A DNA stretch of 64,000 bases from Blasia pusilla (taxonomy: Eukaryota; Marchantiophyta; Marchantiopsida; Blasiales). Positions 13,083 through 27,300 of the stretch are shown here, one piece after another. The DNA is taken from assembly GCA_050084515.1 (NCBI GenBank), contig CM114273.1:38936001-39000000 (forward strand). Direction: 5' to 3'. Within the stretch, counting starts at the first letter, position 1, and each line of letters opens with the position of its first letter. The translations under genes and the position numbers were made by a program. The notes beneath the pieces were generated by a model. The model searched no databases and was not told the DNA's origin. It saw nothing but the letters and a program-made list of their open reading frames with translations.

Positions 13083-16000
13083 GTGATTCATATCTATATT
13101 TACCCATATTTATATGTTCTCAGCACTGTCTAGCTCATGAAAGTTACCTTCTGTTTGGCTTCGTGGCATGGTGCTTGCTGTCCTCACGTTTGCATGCCCC
13201 TGTTGGGCATATGGTTTTGCAGAGAAAAAAGTGCCTGCCAGGGTGAAATGAGCAGGTATAATCAATCCTTTCTATCCATGAAGGTGACGACATCTGGGCA
13301 TAAATTAGTGAATTCGATTGTAGAGCACTTTTGCATTTAAGGCATGCAACAATACACCTTAACTTGACGAGATTAATGTATCCAGCTGATGATGTGTTAT
13401 GGGTGGTTCATCTCACTATTGGTAAGTGAAGGCTGAACAGGTAAACTCAACTGAAATTTTAGGAGTGGCAATAGTCACCTTCCAATGAGCCATACATTTC
13501 TACCGTTGCTGCTGTAAATAGATATCCTGATGGGTTAGATATGAAGGAAGAAAAAAAAACGTCCGCGGGGCCACTTCTGAATGGCGCTACCACCTCAGCA
13601 GCAGGGTCGGTGCAACCCCAAGAAATGTCTGCTGGTCTGCACGGAAGACCATCATTCAAGAAATAATTAATGTAAAAAACTTTTAGACGAATCAAGGCAC
13701 TAAAGTCAATTCTGTTTACACCACATCCCACTTTGTGAGGGTCCAACTCAAACAGGATTGCCCATCATCACTTCTAAATGTGTATCGATTATGAGGGGAT
13801 GTATATTGAGGGTGAGGACAAGGGACATGGATGGTTGTTTTGGTGGGCTCCCCCCCCAAAACAATCTTTTACGTAGAGAATGACTCGGCCATTTTTGCAT
13901 ATGTAAGAACTACTGTACTTTTCTTTATCAAATTCCATTTAAAAGGAGAGGTGCACTAGTAAATATGAACCACAACACTCACCTTCTACTTTGGGTCATG
14001 AGGCGCTAGGGCATGAGGTAGGGCTTGAGAACCTCACTCAGCTAACATAGGTGGATCTCCTAATCGTGTCGTGAAAACTTCTTAGGGAATTCGATGAGAA
14101 CTTAGTAAGAAAGCAAATAAAACAGAAATGTGGGGGATATCTAGGAACCATTATCCGTTCTATCCATAAAATATTGTTGTCTATCCAATACTCGAATGCA
14201 TGATGAATTTATGGATGAACCACAACACTCACCTTCTACTTTTGATCACCAAGTAAAGTGTATCTAACTATAAGTGGGACCAAGTTAAGTCTGAATCCAT
14301 GAAAGGGTTGAGAAAGTTCTGTGATGTGCATTACTTCTTCGTTAGTTTAGGGACGCGCTGAAGGGAGCCCAAGAAAGTTTTGCAGAAGCCAAACTTTTGT
14401 CTAACTTTTGTTTCACAAAGCTCTATCTTCAGCCTAAAGTAAAAGCCATCCTAACTCTATCAATTTTCGTATTTGTTGATTTTTTTAGTAAATTGTATCT
14501 ACAATTACAAAACCGTTTTTCAGATTTCCTTACTTTTTCTTTCTGCGAGAAATTATATATTAACCTCATTACTTCTTTACTTACTTTAGGGACCCTATTA
14601 AGAAATAGACCTCGGGAATTATGATGAGAATGTGCCGGGAAACCTTATTAAAGGTCTTGACCATACATAAGGTGACCTCTCCTATTGAAAAGCGTCGCTT
14701 TGACAATTGTCAACTTAGACCCATGATCTGAGCTATAATGTAGTTTTTGTGGGCATGGCAATCCATAATGCACCCACACAAATATGTGAGTTTTGTCCTT
14801 TCTAAGCTACAATGTGGTTTTTGTCTACATGGCATTTCATAATGTCCCCACAATAATATATCTCTCAAAAAGATGACATCACAAAACTTGAATTTATAAA
14901 TGTTCTTGTCTTTCTATGGTCAAGTTCGTTGAATTTGATGGAATAGTTTCTCTATGGAGTTTTCATTTAAAATGAAGTAGCCAATCCAGAAAAGTAGTTA
15001 ATTATAGCTAAGATAGGCAATATTTTTCAAATGAGAGGGAAATCAAATATGCTCGAGAAAGAAACTTACGAAGGAGTTGTTCCAAGATGAGAAGGATCTT
15101 TATTTCCTATTGGAAGTATTAAATTCTCCTTCTAAACTCCACGATGTCTTCTTTTTGCTTCACCACGTAATACTTTTTGAAACTCACCTATATTCGCCAG
15201 ATTTTGATGGGACCGGTATCTTTTGATTTAAGGGATATACCATTTGGGGGAAAACTTAAAATCTTTGGCGGTGATTTTTGTCCAAGTTCTCCATGTGGTT
15301 TTTCCATAGGCATTGACCAACAATCATCTAAGTATTTTACAGAGATCATAATTATGGTCTCATGGAGTGGTGATGAAATTTACAACAAATATGAGAGTTC
15401 AAAATTTATAAGGTTATATGCGTATTCATCAACAAACATTTGTTGATTGGTTATTGAGGGAATGGTGTCTCATGATTTGAGGGATACATCGTTTGGGGGG
15501 AAAACTTACAATATTTAGTGGTGTTTTTGCCAAGTTTCCCCTTTGGTTTTCCATACGGATTGATAAAAAAATCATCCAAGTCACTTTGAAGAGATCATAT
15601 TTACGATCTCATGTAATGGTGATGAAACTTACATTAAAAAATTGGAAGATCTCATACGTGTTCATCAACAAGCATTTTCCAATTGGTTACTAAGTTAATG
15701 ATGTCTCGTGATTTGAGGGATACACAATTTTTGGGAAATCTTATAATCTTTGGTGGCGATTTTCCCAAAACTTATAATTTTTGGTGGTGGTTTTTGCCAA
15801 ATTCTCCCTATGGTTTTCCATCATGATTGATAAAAAAATCATTCAAGCACTTTAATGAAATCATATTTGCAATCTCATGTAATTGTGATGAAATTTACAA
15901 CCAACATAAAACTTCTAAACTTGGAAGGTCATATACATGTTCATCAACAATCATTTGCTGATTGGTTATTGAGATGAGACATGATTGTGAGCCTTTATAC

Positions 16001-17358
16001 ACTATTTTAGGAGATGATATTTTAAACTATAATTTGATATGGACATTAAAAATAAGAATGTACGCAATCTTCTTGATGCTATGTATGGAAATAACTCTTG
16101 GAGGTCTTGTGATATCAACTTTTTGAGAGATACGGCTATATTCATACCAAAAAATCAAGATGTTTATAAAATAAATGTCAAAATCATGTCTCAATTGTAT
16201 GGAAAGGTAAGATTTCTTAGTTTTTTCACTTTGTGGGAACATACATATCTCAAAGTTGACTTTCATTCCCAATGTGGCTATGAGCTACATGTATCCTACA
16301 CTTTTTTTTAATTTATGCTTATTTTTTGAGCTAACTCCAAATTGCTTATATTTGAAGCCTAGAACAAAAATCTTGCTCTTGCAGAAGGTGAATTGTTCGA
16401 AAAGACAAGCAAATGACATTCATATGATCATTTTTTTATTTATGCCACATATCATAGATGCTTAGATTATTATATGGAAGAATATTTGAGATCGATTTTT
16501 CATCCTACATATCCTATAAATTGCTTATAAATCGGGTTTATCGTTTGATTGGCATCAATTTCAGTTTCCTATTTGTCCAAATTTTTCCGTGATTATTCAT
16601 AATTTGCAAGGCCAAAGACTAGGAAATGTTGAAATTTTGTTGCTTACACTTGTTTTGTTATGGTCAATTGTATGTAGAGTTGTCTAGAGTAGAAGAAAGG
16701 AACCAGATCCAAATTATAAATGGAAATGACGTACGTTCAAATGAGGAAGGTGAATACATACAAAATATTGCATATAAAGAGATTTTGACACAAAATAAAT
16801 TTGAAAGGAAACCAATTTCATTAAAAAAAATAAAATTGTATATGTTTTTTAACTTTCTAATGAAAAAAATGAAAAAAATGTTATGAAAAAAATGAAAAAA
16901 GTTATGAAAAAAATTTATTTGATCTACACATGACAAAAAAATATTTTAATAAAAAATAAAACACTAAATTATTTTCAAATTTTGAATGGGAGATTGTTAT
17001 TGCATTAGAAAATGAAAAAAGGACCTACGGGATGGAAGCTGCCATACGGAGAAGCTTTGAACCGCCCTAGTAGGAATGGATTCATTTCGTGGCGAAGTCT
17101 TTGAAGGCAACGAGAAAGTGAACGGAAACGGAAACATGTGACAAGATTCGAAGCCTTCGGAGCCTCTGGAGTGCGTACGTAGTTCAGGTAACGAACGATC
17201 GAAGGGTTGTTTTTGGAGCTCGCTGGGACTCGGAGGCGTTTGTTTCTTGGCGGTCTGCAGCAGCAGGCGGATCACTGCGCTTCACTAGATTGCGTTTGCC
17301 GTCCCACTCTCAGGCGCACCGCAACGCGGTACTTCCACAGACTTTCACTGATTGCGGT
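13083..17358. other. AT-rich spacer with local repeats, no gene recognised
   Basis: No reading frame here shows a known domain. The region becomes strongly AT-rich after about 14.3 kb. Several short direct duplications are visible. A 27-base motif (gaaccacaacactcacctt and following) is present near 13968 and again near 14217. An approximately 50-base motif containing tgtggtttttgt-like sequence is present near 14728 and again near 14803. A three-copy tandem array is listed separately. The small open frames between 16 and 16.9 kb are low-complexity lysine/asparagine/phenylalanine sequence. Confidence 0.5.
15221..15985. repeat. Three-copy degenerate tandem repeat, unit about 235-270 bp
   Basis: Units begin near 15221, 15471 and 15706. 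Each begins with a gatttgagggatacac-like segment, then has aaaactta..atctttgg..ggtg, a gtggttttccat segment, and a gatcata..tctcatg..ggtgatgaaa segment. Each ends with catcaaca..catttg..gattggttattga. Divergence between units is substantial, with small indels. There is no coding evidence. It is either a decayed satellite or a locally duplicated element. Confidence 0.8.

Positions 17359-17387
<29 letters not shown>
17359..17387. repeat. (GA)n microsatellite in the SAP18 leader
   Basis: A GA run ending 13 bases before the SAP18 start codon, probably within its 5' untranslated region. GA/CT-rich leaders are common in plant promoters. Confidence 0.9.
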
Positions 17388-17389
<2 letters not shown>

Positions 17390-17400
17390 GGATCCTGAAG

Positions 17401-19151
17401 ATGTCGTTGGCGGCTGCAGTGGCGGCGGCGGCAGCAGATGTGCAGTCTCGCCCAGCCCGCATGCCCATTCCCGCTCCTCGCATGCCCGCCGGCCCTCCTC
17501 GGCCGCCCCTCGTAGACCGTGAGAAGGTCATGCAGCACTCTTCGCACTCTCCGTTTCGGAAATTGAAGCTTTCTTCTCGGCTTTCTCTCGTCAGTTCTAT
17601 TTGTTTGTTGTTTCCAATTCGTGTTTTCTACTTTTTTATGTTTGCCACTTGGAGTTCCTCTCTCTGTACGAGGGAGATGATCGGAAATAGAAGAATTAGA
17701 TCTGGGGGCGTAGGTACTTATAAGTATGCGATTGACGGAGGCGTTCTTCTGTGTTTCTCAGACATGCCCTCTGCTACTCCGAGTCTTCACGAAGGTATTT
17801 CAACTCACCTGACAGTTATTAGGCTAGTTTTGTGGTTTAGAGAGGTCTTCTGCCAGCAGGCATCGTTCGCTCGCACATCTTTCTGACATGGAAGCCAATA
17901 GCAGTGATGATCAGATTGGGAACGGTTCCACATTTTTTATTGTCTAAGTGGAATTGCAACTGGAGACGGGTTTTCGTGAGATTCGTTAAACTCGGCATCT
18001 TTGTATTTCTTCTCTTTTCGCTTGAGGGGTTTAGGGTCTCCGATGGTCTTAAAATGCATGGTGGCTAGAGAAGATTAGGTCACAATGCACCAGACTGCAC
18101 TTAGAAACTTAGTGTGGATCCGTTTTTGGCCTTTTCTGTTTGAAGAGGGTTTAGGGTCTGCATTGAAAGTGGGTGCCCTGCCGCCAAGTCCTTGTAATAA
18201 ATAAGGATAAAGATTATTGATGACATGAAATGGATGTAGAATGGAGGTCATCACACAGTGGAAGACTTTTCAGTCCGAGGAAAGGAGCCGAAGGAGGAAG
18301 TGCAAATTTACACCTGGCGTGATGCCACATTGCGAGAGCTAACGGAACTTGTAAGTATTATCACCAATTGTTTCCAAAAATTGCATAATTCATTTGTTAC
18401 TTTCTGTCAGGAGTTGTGAGTCTAGCACATTACAGTTATATCTCATCTTCTTTTGGACGCAATTTCATCAAATTAATGACCAAAAGATTACTGTCAGGTT
18501 AAGGAGGTCTCACCATCTGCAAGAAGACGGGATGCCAGGCTGTCGTTCGCATTTGTGTATCCTGACAGGCGGGGTCGCAATGTCATCCGAAATGTAAGTC
18601 AAGCGAGCCACTAAAAGTTCTAGGGTGACTTCAGTGAAATATGGGTTACACTAGGGTACATCTACTTCTATCTATGCAAAAGTCAATTCCCTGTACTCAG
18701 GCATATAGATTCAAGAAAAATTTGACTATGCTCAAACTTTCTGAGATTCTTGGTAGATCATTATAAAATTGTACAGCTCAATCAGTAAGCACATTTTAAT
18801 ATACCAAGAGTTTTGACCAATTGATAGAGTTTCTTGTGCGTCTTGACAGGTGGGCATGACACAAGCCAATGGAAGTTCGAGGAGAGGGGGAGATGATGCC
18901 AGAAGTCTTGCAGAGCTCAGCTTTCAGGTACACATTTCCATCTTCGCCACTTACTCACCCCCAGAAATTGCTGAAACTTTTCTGGCATCTGTAATTCTTG
19001 TAAAGGTTTCACACAATGTGCACATTTTGTGTTGTCCTAAGGGCCCTTGTACTATCGGATTACTGTGGTTTAGTAGGGCAGATTTGTTACTAACGTGTTC
19101 TCGATTCGTTTGTAGACGGGAGATTTCCTTGATGTGGCAATCTACCCTTGA
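17401..19151 (+). CDS. SAP18: SAP18, histone deacetylase complex / ASAP complex subunit
   Basis: Six exons: 17401-17526, 17762-17794 (a 33-base microexon), 18240-18350, 18498-18593, 18850-18927 and 19116-19151. They give 159 residues. The N-terminal 40 residues are alanine- and proline-rich. The ubiquitin-like SAP18 fold follows: TCPLLLRVFTK from the microexon, then GGHHTVEDFSVRGKEP, VQIYTWRDATLRELTEL, ARLSFAFVYPDRRGRN, and the terminal TGDFLDVAIYP. The order and spacing match the family. SAP18 is known as a Sin3-associated corepressor subunit and as a partner of ACINUS and RNPS1 in the ASAP complex, acting in the nucleus. The microexon is easily missed by gene finders. The glycine-rich NGSSRRGGDD linker replaces the more conserved segment in the family, a modest divergence. 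Confidence 0.95.
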
Positions 19152-21356
19152 TCTATCCACGGCAAACACCTCGCCCTTAGGGGTAGGGGATGTGATCTAT
19201 CCATGGCAACGGCTTGCCTAAATTTTGATGTCACTGGACGGTGGACTTCAGCCTGCCACCTCGCCGACAGATTTCTCTCACTGAAACATGCTTTCGTGAT
19301 AGTGCTGGTTTGTCAGACCAAAGCACTGTGGTTGTGGATATGTGCGAGATGCCACTCCTTTAACCCTTGACTACATAGTACTATCTTGCAGTTTCGGCAG
19401 TCGTACCTTAGATAACCTAGTCAGAGATCTATAAAGTGCATTATTCTTATGAACAGTGTTGGTGTTGTATAAACTGTCTTGGTTATTTTCTAGCAAATGG
19501 GCAGGGGATGTAAAGTGAAGTAGACATACTATTGCGGGGACATTATGGATGAAAGGACTGTTTGTATCATAAGAAATTTTGACCAAGGTCATTGGAGCTG
19601 GGATTTACTTGTCGAAATGGCTCCATGTACCTCGTCCATCATCCAAACTCATGCTGTCATTGAATGAGGTGCTATCACTTAGGGTCTTTCACACATAATT
19701 CTTCAACTGCGGCAGGAGAGAAACTTCTTAATACCACAATTGGTTCATAAATTGAACATGTGTTATAATCACCATACTTGTAGAAGGAAGTGACATATGG
19801 ATAATCCATACATCTTAGGATGAAACAGTCATCATTAGCTTGAAATAAACTTTAGGATGGTACATAAAGTCTCTGGACATCCATAGGCCTTGATGCCATA
19901 TGTTCAAAACTTTGGACGATGATCGGCGTTAGTTAAGCTCCCGAAGAAGGCAATACCTTGATAATTCCAAGATTAGATCATTCTTCCATATGAAGCATAA
20001 AATGTAGGAACCTCAGGATATGAACAAATTCTAATGCATGTTATATCATTCGTGACTGAGATAAAACTGAGATGAAATGAATACCGAAATATAGTAAATA
20101 ATTTTTTTAATTATCGTTCATTATATATATCAGTTTAGCTATTTTCTTAAAACCGGATGCAAGCCGATTCTACCTCGAAATCATCATTAATGTATGGCCT
20201 AAGTCAACAATACAGGTATACTAACATGGAATAGCCTTGAGTGGCTTAGAACTATAAGGTTGAAATTCCCGTAAGAGTTCTCAGGCTCTTTCATTGATCT
20301 CTACCTACAAAGCTTTAGCCCTCGTCATGCCTACTATCTCTACGCAACGTTTTGAGCTAATCCCACAACTTTGGAGTAGAAGATAATGGATGGATGTTCA
20401 TGTCATGAAGTAATTTCTCTTCAACTTCGAGATTCAATCCCTCAAATATTATGAGATGAATACCTATCCTGCCACAAAAAAACATAAAAAAAACATTCCT
20501 CATCGTGCCATCAAAACACACTGCATGACTGTTAATATCAAGCTTAGAACATAAAGAATGCTATGATGAGACCAGTTTATCTGATCCATCATGTGCTCTT
20601 CGTGTCTCTTAAACTGTGCACTGTAATGGTGGGTCAGGTAATTGACAAAGCTATATGAACAACCCTAACACAGTAATATGTTGTTGCCCTGCACCTCAGC
20701 TCCATACGTAAACTTCTAAAGTTTCTTCCGATTCCAGGGCCACCTGCCTAGAGAAACAAAAATTCCAGTCTGTAAGACCATTTAAAGGAAAGAAACCAAA
20801 AAAATTTGCACCACCTAATGAGCCAGGTCTGTTACTACATTCTGAAAAAAAATTCAGGACCATTTCAAGGAAAGAAAGACCACTGAAAAGCCAAAAGAAA
20901 GACCACTGAAAATCCAAAAAAAATTGCACCACCTAGTAATTCCGATTTCAGAGAAGAGCCAGGTCTGTTACTACATTCTGAAACAAAATTCAGGATGAAT
21001 GAGGAAACCCTAGACCAAAGAAAAAAATTAACAGACGAAAACGTTCCATATTGAATTTACTTTTGCTTGAATCCCCTCAAAAAGAGTATCAAAGTAAGCT
21101 ACCGCAGCTTACTCGACAATCAGACAGCTGTCCGGTCCAAGAGTCGGGTACAATAAGCAAGAGGGTGGCAAACACATCATGGCAAGTCCAAGTGACTACC
21201 TGCAGGTCCATGCAGTTTTGTATTTTGGAAAAGCGACTCTCAATAGCTTGGTACTGGAAAACTTGTACCAACAGTGCTCAAAAGATAGTGCTTGACCTCA
21301 AGAAAGTAGATCAGGTATGTCCAAGGATGGCTTTGCTACTCTTATCGAGGACCATT
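19152..21356. other. Spacer between the convergent SAP18 and MLH1 genes
   Basis: SAP18 and MLH1 face each other tail to tail here. No gene is recognised. Near 20765-21000 a motif containing agccaggtctgttactaca is present twice (about 20820 and 20957), and a block reading gaaagaccactgaaa is repeated between 20873 and 20911. This looks like small tandem duplications in the 3' flank of MLH1. Confidence 0.5.
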
Positions 21357-24300
21357 TCAGCAGCGTTCAAAAATCTTGTACAGACTCTCCAAACAAGCCA
21401 CCTGCACCATGAAGTAAATGCCGAAGCATTATTGAGTTAGATGACATGCTAAGTCAAGTCCCAAGAATTCCTCATCTGAAAAAAATATGGTCGTACCTGA
21501 ATAGTAGTACCATCTTTGGCCATGTGCTTCGGAGGTTTGAGGAACAGCTTCATTGCAGGGAACAGCACATGCTGAATGGTCCATTCTCGCTGAGCCCATA
21601 TTGTTTGAGCTTCAGACAGAAGATCCTCCTCATATTCCACGTCCTGAGAACTTGGCTCTTTGCCATCTCCACATTGACTGTCTGCCACTCATACCAAAAA
21701 AGTACAACACTGACATCACTTAGATTGCACCGTGTATGTCATTTGCAAGTGTGCCCAAAAAGTAAGAACGGACAGTAGACAATTAGGAGCACCAATGAGA
21801 TAAATCGTGGTATGCAAGTGATTGTGTGGGTTTCAAGACCAGCACTTAAGTTCGAAATCGACATTCGAGACAGATAGTAGAGATCTCCAAAATCAGACTA
21901 CCTGTTCCCAGAAGTGTAACATTACCGTTGGTCAAATCTTTCTTAAAGAGTTGATAAAGCTTCAGTCCTTCTGCTGCTGGATTTGGTAGTGAAGGTGGAT
22001 GCAGTGCATAAAAATCTGCCAATGCAGCCGCAAAGGACTCAAAGCACTCTTTCTCTGTCTCCCAGTCAACCTAAAAAAGAAAATCCACACACCAGTGAGA
22101 GACATCAATCCTTACTGAAATGAATTCTCCTCACAACTTCTCTTCATATCTAGGTCCAGATGTGTGATAAGATGAAAAAACTGAAGATAGAATTCAATAA
22201 GAAACCTAGTCTCTAGGATTCACTTACATTATTCCCGAGATTCAAAACAAAGTTGGGAAGCCGCTCCATATCAGGAGAATACTGGTCAAGGACGACTGGT
22301 AACGCACATATGTTCCCTCCCTCATCAATCTCCACCGAAAAATACTCATTTATCATTTCAGCTTTGCATTTCAGAAGGTCTACATTCAGCTGAGAATGTA
22401 AAAAGACGACTTTAGTCAGCATTTGTCCATTTCAAAACACCTAAACTTACTAAACCTACAAAAAAAAGATTTTAACCTAAGTTGAATATTTCATTCTACC
22501 AAAGTCAGAATGCAACATTGCAATGACAACCATCAACAATCTACAAAAACATTTTGAGCAGGAATTAGACAAAAACATCAATTAGAGGATGTCAAAAGCA
22601 CCTTTGCAATCTCCCTCTTAGGGCCATCATTCTCACACCAACGGCCCTCACTTTCCTCATGATCAAGAGCTACAACGAACAAATCATGAAGAGGTGCTGG
22701 ACTGCTTAGTTGCAGGGGAAGGAAGTGAGCAAACCGTCGCAGAACTTGTTGGTACATGAGCTCTTTGCTGCATAAGGATTGACATCTATCAACAACAAAT
22801 GCTGAAAAAGGTTGTGCTTTTGCTCTAAGAGTAGAAAAAAATTCTTCCAAATCAGTGTAGCAAAGATAGCAAGCATGAAGCGGAACCCTTGTGAGAGGAG
22901 CTAGTCTGTTTTTGTATGTGACAAGGGGTAAAGATGCAGCCGATGACTGTCTTAAGATCTACAAGATTCATAGTACTGATATACCAGAGTCCAACTGTAT
23001 GATTGCCCCATCTTTCTAATTTCCCTCTGGCATTTCACTTATGAGGTTCACTTGTTACTCACTGAAAACTGAACTGCAGGTTTCAGAGAAAACTGAAGAA
23101 AGAAATGAAGAGCGCAGGGGGAGACAGCTTTCCAACAAGAGACAGATTTTTGTGAAAGTAGATATCAAGGGATGAAATATGTGTAAACATTCAGAGATGT
23201 GCAACACAACACCACTACCAGTAAAATCCATCCACTTCTTGTGAGGACCGAATCAATAGGGTTAAAATAGCATAAGTATTGAGCTGCCAAGCAAGAAATC
23301 CTCTACATGTTCTTTCATTTTCCAGGCACATAGTTCATATCTTTGAATGTTTTTCAGATACAAGAAGAAACAATGCCAGGTTTTACACACAAAGGGCTTC
23401 CCTGAGTATGATAGCACCATCAATATAAAGAGGCTGCGCAGAGGTTTACCTGAACTCTACAATATTCACCAGGTAAAGATATGTCTTATACTGGACCAAA
23501 GCCATATTATCATCAGCCATCCCCACATAGACACAATGTTTTACAATGTCCATCAAACCTGATAAGATAACAAAATGGTCCTTACCTCAGTTAACACTCT
23601 CAGGACACCAACTAGACTCAAAAATTTCTTGAAATTGATGACTTATTTGGTGAGGAGATGCAGAAACTGATCATTGTCTACATTCTTGATCACACCATTA
23701 TCTTGTCATTGTTCAAGTAATTTCCACTCTCATGTTTTAGACATGACAAATCTACCAAAACACATGGCAAGATAAACAAAATACCAACTTGCAAGCGAAT
23801 ATATGAGAGCAACATAACTGTACATATGCAAAGCTTTACTTGGTGAATCAGTGCAGACAGACAATGTGGCAAACCTGAATGTGTCTCTTGATCCACTTGG
23901 GCAAGAAGCTCTTGAATACTAGTTAGATCTGCACTCTCCTTTGGGTTTCTCCTTTGTCTCACCAATTGCCTGCACTCTCCCCAGATCAGAGCTTCAGATT
24001 GTAGGCACTCTGGACCAGATTTTTCTTCAGATTTGTGACCTACATCTGCTATCACCATAATTGTAACATGGGGAAAAGGCTGACTGCTTTTCAGTGGACA
24101 GCACATAATCTAATTAACAATCATAATGATCTAACTAGCTTTCTTGAAGTCTTCCAAAACATTCTACCTCCACATAAAATGATCAGTGCGTTGAGCAGCA
24201 GGAGGTCAGGGCATCAGCAGTGCAACGGCATCTCAATTATTCACTATAAAGTTCCACCCCCTGCTGCAAGAACATTGTGCTCTGCTGCACCATCTCACTT

Positions 24301-27300
24301 CTAATATGCTTCGAACCCTACACTGATTCCTTGCCACCAGTATCTAACTTTGTACAGCTCTTTCCCTGTCAAGACCCATAGCCTCCTCCCTGATAACTTC
24401 TCTCCTGCAGCACTGAAGGTGTCTGCTTCCTGAGTTTTCAAGAATGTTCACGACTTTGGCTTCCAGAAACAGAGCAGCTAATCTCTCCCATTACCAGATA
24501 TATCTTTTCATGATTCTTGATCAGGATTGTACCTTGTAAGTGCTAGGTCATTGTCCACATCTGCCAGTCCCTGATTCTTCTTTTGCAGAAATGCATGGAG
24601 CCGTCCTGCAGGATTGAGTGCATCCGTACGGACTAGCTTGTGCACTGGGGCTTTCTGTAAGACCTGTGGAGCTGCAAATCCATGTTCACTTAGTTCTTTT
24701 CTAGTGAAGGGCCATGAAACAAGGTACATCGACTGTGCTGTAAGTTAAATGTCCTAAATGAAAAATAAAGAAATCCTAGGGGCATCAGACACTGAAACAG
24801 AACAGTATGCTACTAGTTTATTTACACATGTGATACCGCAGCAGAGAAATAAGAAAGGCCTTGTATTTACACTTGTGATAAACCAAAAAAAAAATCAATT
24901 TTGGAGTTTAAAAAAAACCCTGTTCTTGGGGTGATGCCGTATGGTGACTACCATTCCAGATCATTCTTTGCCTTGTCCTCACCTAATGATACCGTCGCAC
25001 AATCCTCTTTCTCATTCACAGCTGCAGTTGATGCTCCTGGAAGAAGAGTCTGCACTTGAGTGATAAGTGATAAGGTCACAACATTAGGAAGATAGGACTT
25101 CATAGCCTCCAAAATAACACATAACAACTAATATTGTGACATACATGCAACAATAACAGACAAAATACTGGCATATTGATTCCTGTTACATACTGTTTTT
25201 TAGGCTCTGGTGGCATGCAACCACTGTCCTCATGACAGTATTGACATTGTTCGCCAATTTGCACCTGATAATCCAGCGTACGGATTCTAGTTTGTACACG
25301 GAATTGAGTCCTTGGGTTTTTACCATACAGTTAAGTCTACTTGGGAATTCAGGAACACATGGGATGATGAAAATCTAGCTCTTTTTCCTGCTCAAAGACA
25401 CTGCATGGAAGGTCCTCTAGTCTAGAACTAAGTTTATTATTGTTTGTTTTAAACTAACATTCACATGAACAAGAAAACATGACCTAGAGACAGTGAGCTT
25501 GTCATACTGTGCAGACACTCTTATTATCATCACGGCATCGGAGTGAAGCAAAATCTCAAACAGGCAAAACGCAGTTTCTTTCCCATGGAATGAATATGCT
25601 GTTTTTTATCATTTTTACTTCGATGACTCTGGCTGTTTTTTAAGTTCAAGTGTGATTCTGGGGCTCCAGGTCCACCTTGAGGGATGTAACCATCAAGAGA
25701 GACAAACTCTACTGTCCCCTTGTGTGAGAAGGGATCCTTATCCTGTGCTGGCAGGACCTCTTCCCTTGCAATTCCCTGCCTGTGTGCAGAATTTCTGGTC
25801 AATACAATACTCTTGAGAGAATTTATTTATTTATTTATTGTCCCTAGATTGCCTGTGTATTCCCAACACTCATACCTAAGCAATGTACACACAAACACCA
25901 AAGAATATGATTCAAAGTGGGCATACTTGGGTGTAGAATGTTCTAGTCGTATTTGACTCCAAAAGTTTGGATTCCACCGCTCTTTGGATGGTGTCCACCA
26001 AACTTTCCTGGTTAAGAAAACTGACCTGTGAGATTAAAAACAACGTCATGCATGTTAACATAAGCATTTCCTACAATAATCCATGACATGCTATAATATT
26101 CTTTACATTCTGTGTCAGAGTAGAAATTGTGAACTGGTGTTCATATTTTAAGCAAGAAGAAATGGACTATCTTGATACTTGAGAAAATCTTCAAAATTCA
26201 GCCACAAGCAGGTCGATGAATTTCACCGGCATCCAAATTGATCAGAACATAAATTACCTCTCTTTTAGTTGGGTGGACGTTCACATCCACATGAGCAGCA
26301 GGCATGATGATTGACATATATAAGAATGGCTTTGATGCTTTTGGCAATATAGTGGAATATACCACTTCAATAGCTTTTCTCAGAGAAGAACACTCGACAA
26401 GTCGGTCTGCACACATACAACCACACAATTGTTAGCTAAACCTAAAAAGTGACTAGGTTTGATAAATCACAACTTCGATGTCAACCCTGTACCTTTGAAT
26501 CAATAGTTTGTACAAAGTATTGATTCAAAAGTTTTACACTTGCTATGATTTGCAATGATGGCCTCTTAAAACAGCACAATCCATGATATCAGAAACAAAA
26601 TGCTGGGATACTAGCCCAAATATAGAAGATGATGTGCTGGACTGGCCAGAACAAGTGTAGTTCCACTTTCCATGCTCCAGTAGTTTTCAATGTATCTTAC
26701 CATTTATAAACAGGACCATGATAGTCTTTTTGGCACTGTAGTTGGCACTTGAAATAAAACCATCCATTTTGAACACTGACTGTGAAGAGTCAACACTAGA
26801 AATTGATACTGCAATCAAGTCTCGGGCCACCCCTGGACCATAAACGGATCGTATGGCATCTGGTCGTGAAGAAGACGCTACTGTGTGCACATCTGCCCTG
26901 CTGTCACCATGCTGGAAAGTAACAATAAAAGTGAATAAATGAGCTGAGTTATTGTTCAAGGGGACTCAAGAGGGCCCTGAGACTCGACATGACATTATTA
27001 GCACAACCGATGTATGCCAGATCAAGCAAGACAAGAGACGGCATATGAGGAAACTGTTGTCCTCATTGTTCCACAGGTCTGGCCACAACATACTGATGAA
27101 GAAAATTAGCTATTAATCACTAGAACTGCCTTTGCACGTTCTGTATTCGGCTCCAGTTGGCTTCTAATGAAATATCATCATTGGCAGCCTAGCCCACCAT
27201 ATAAAAACATCCTTTCTGAAACATATGTCGACCTCAGCTCTTGGTTCAGGAGCATAGAGTTTGTGCCATGACTTAATGGAATCCCAAGAAATATGAATGA

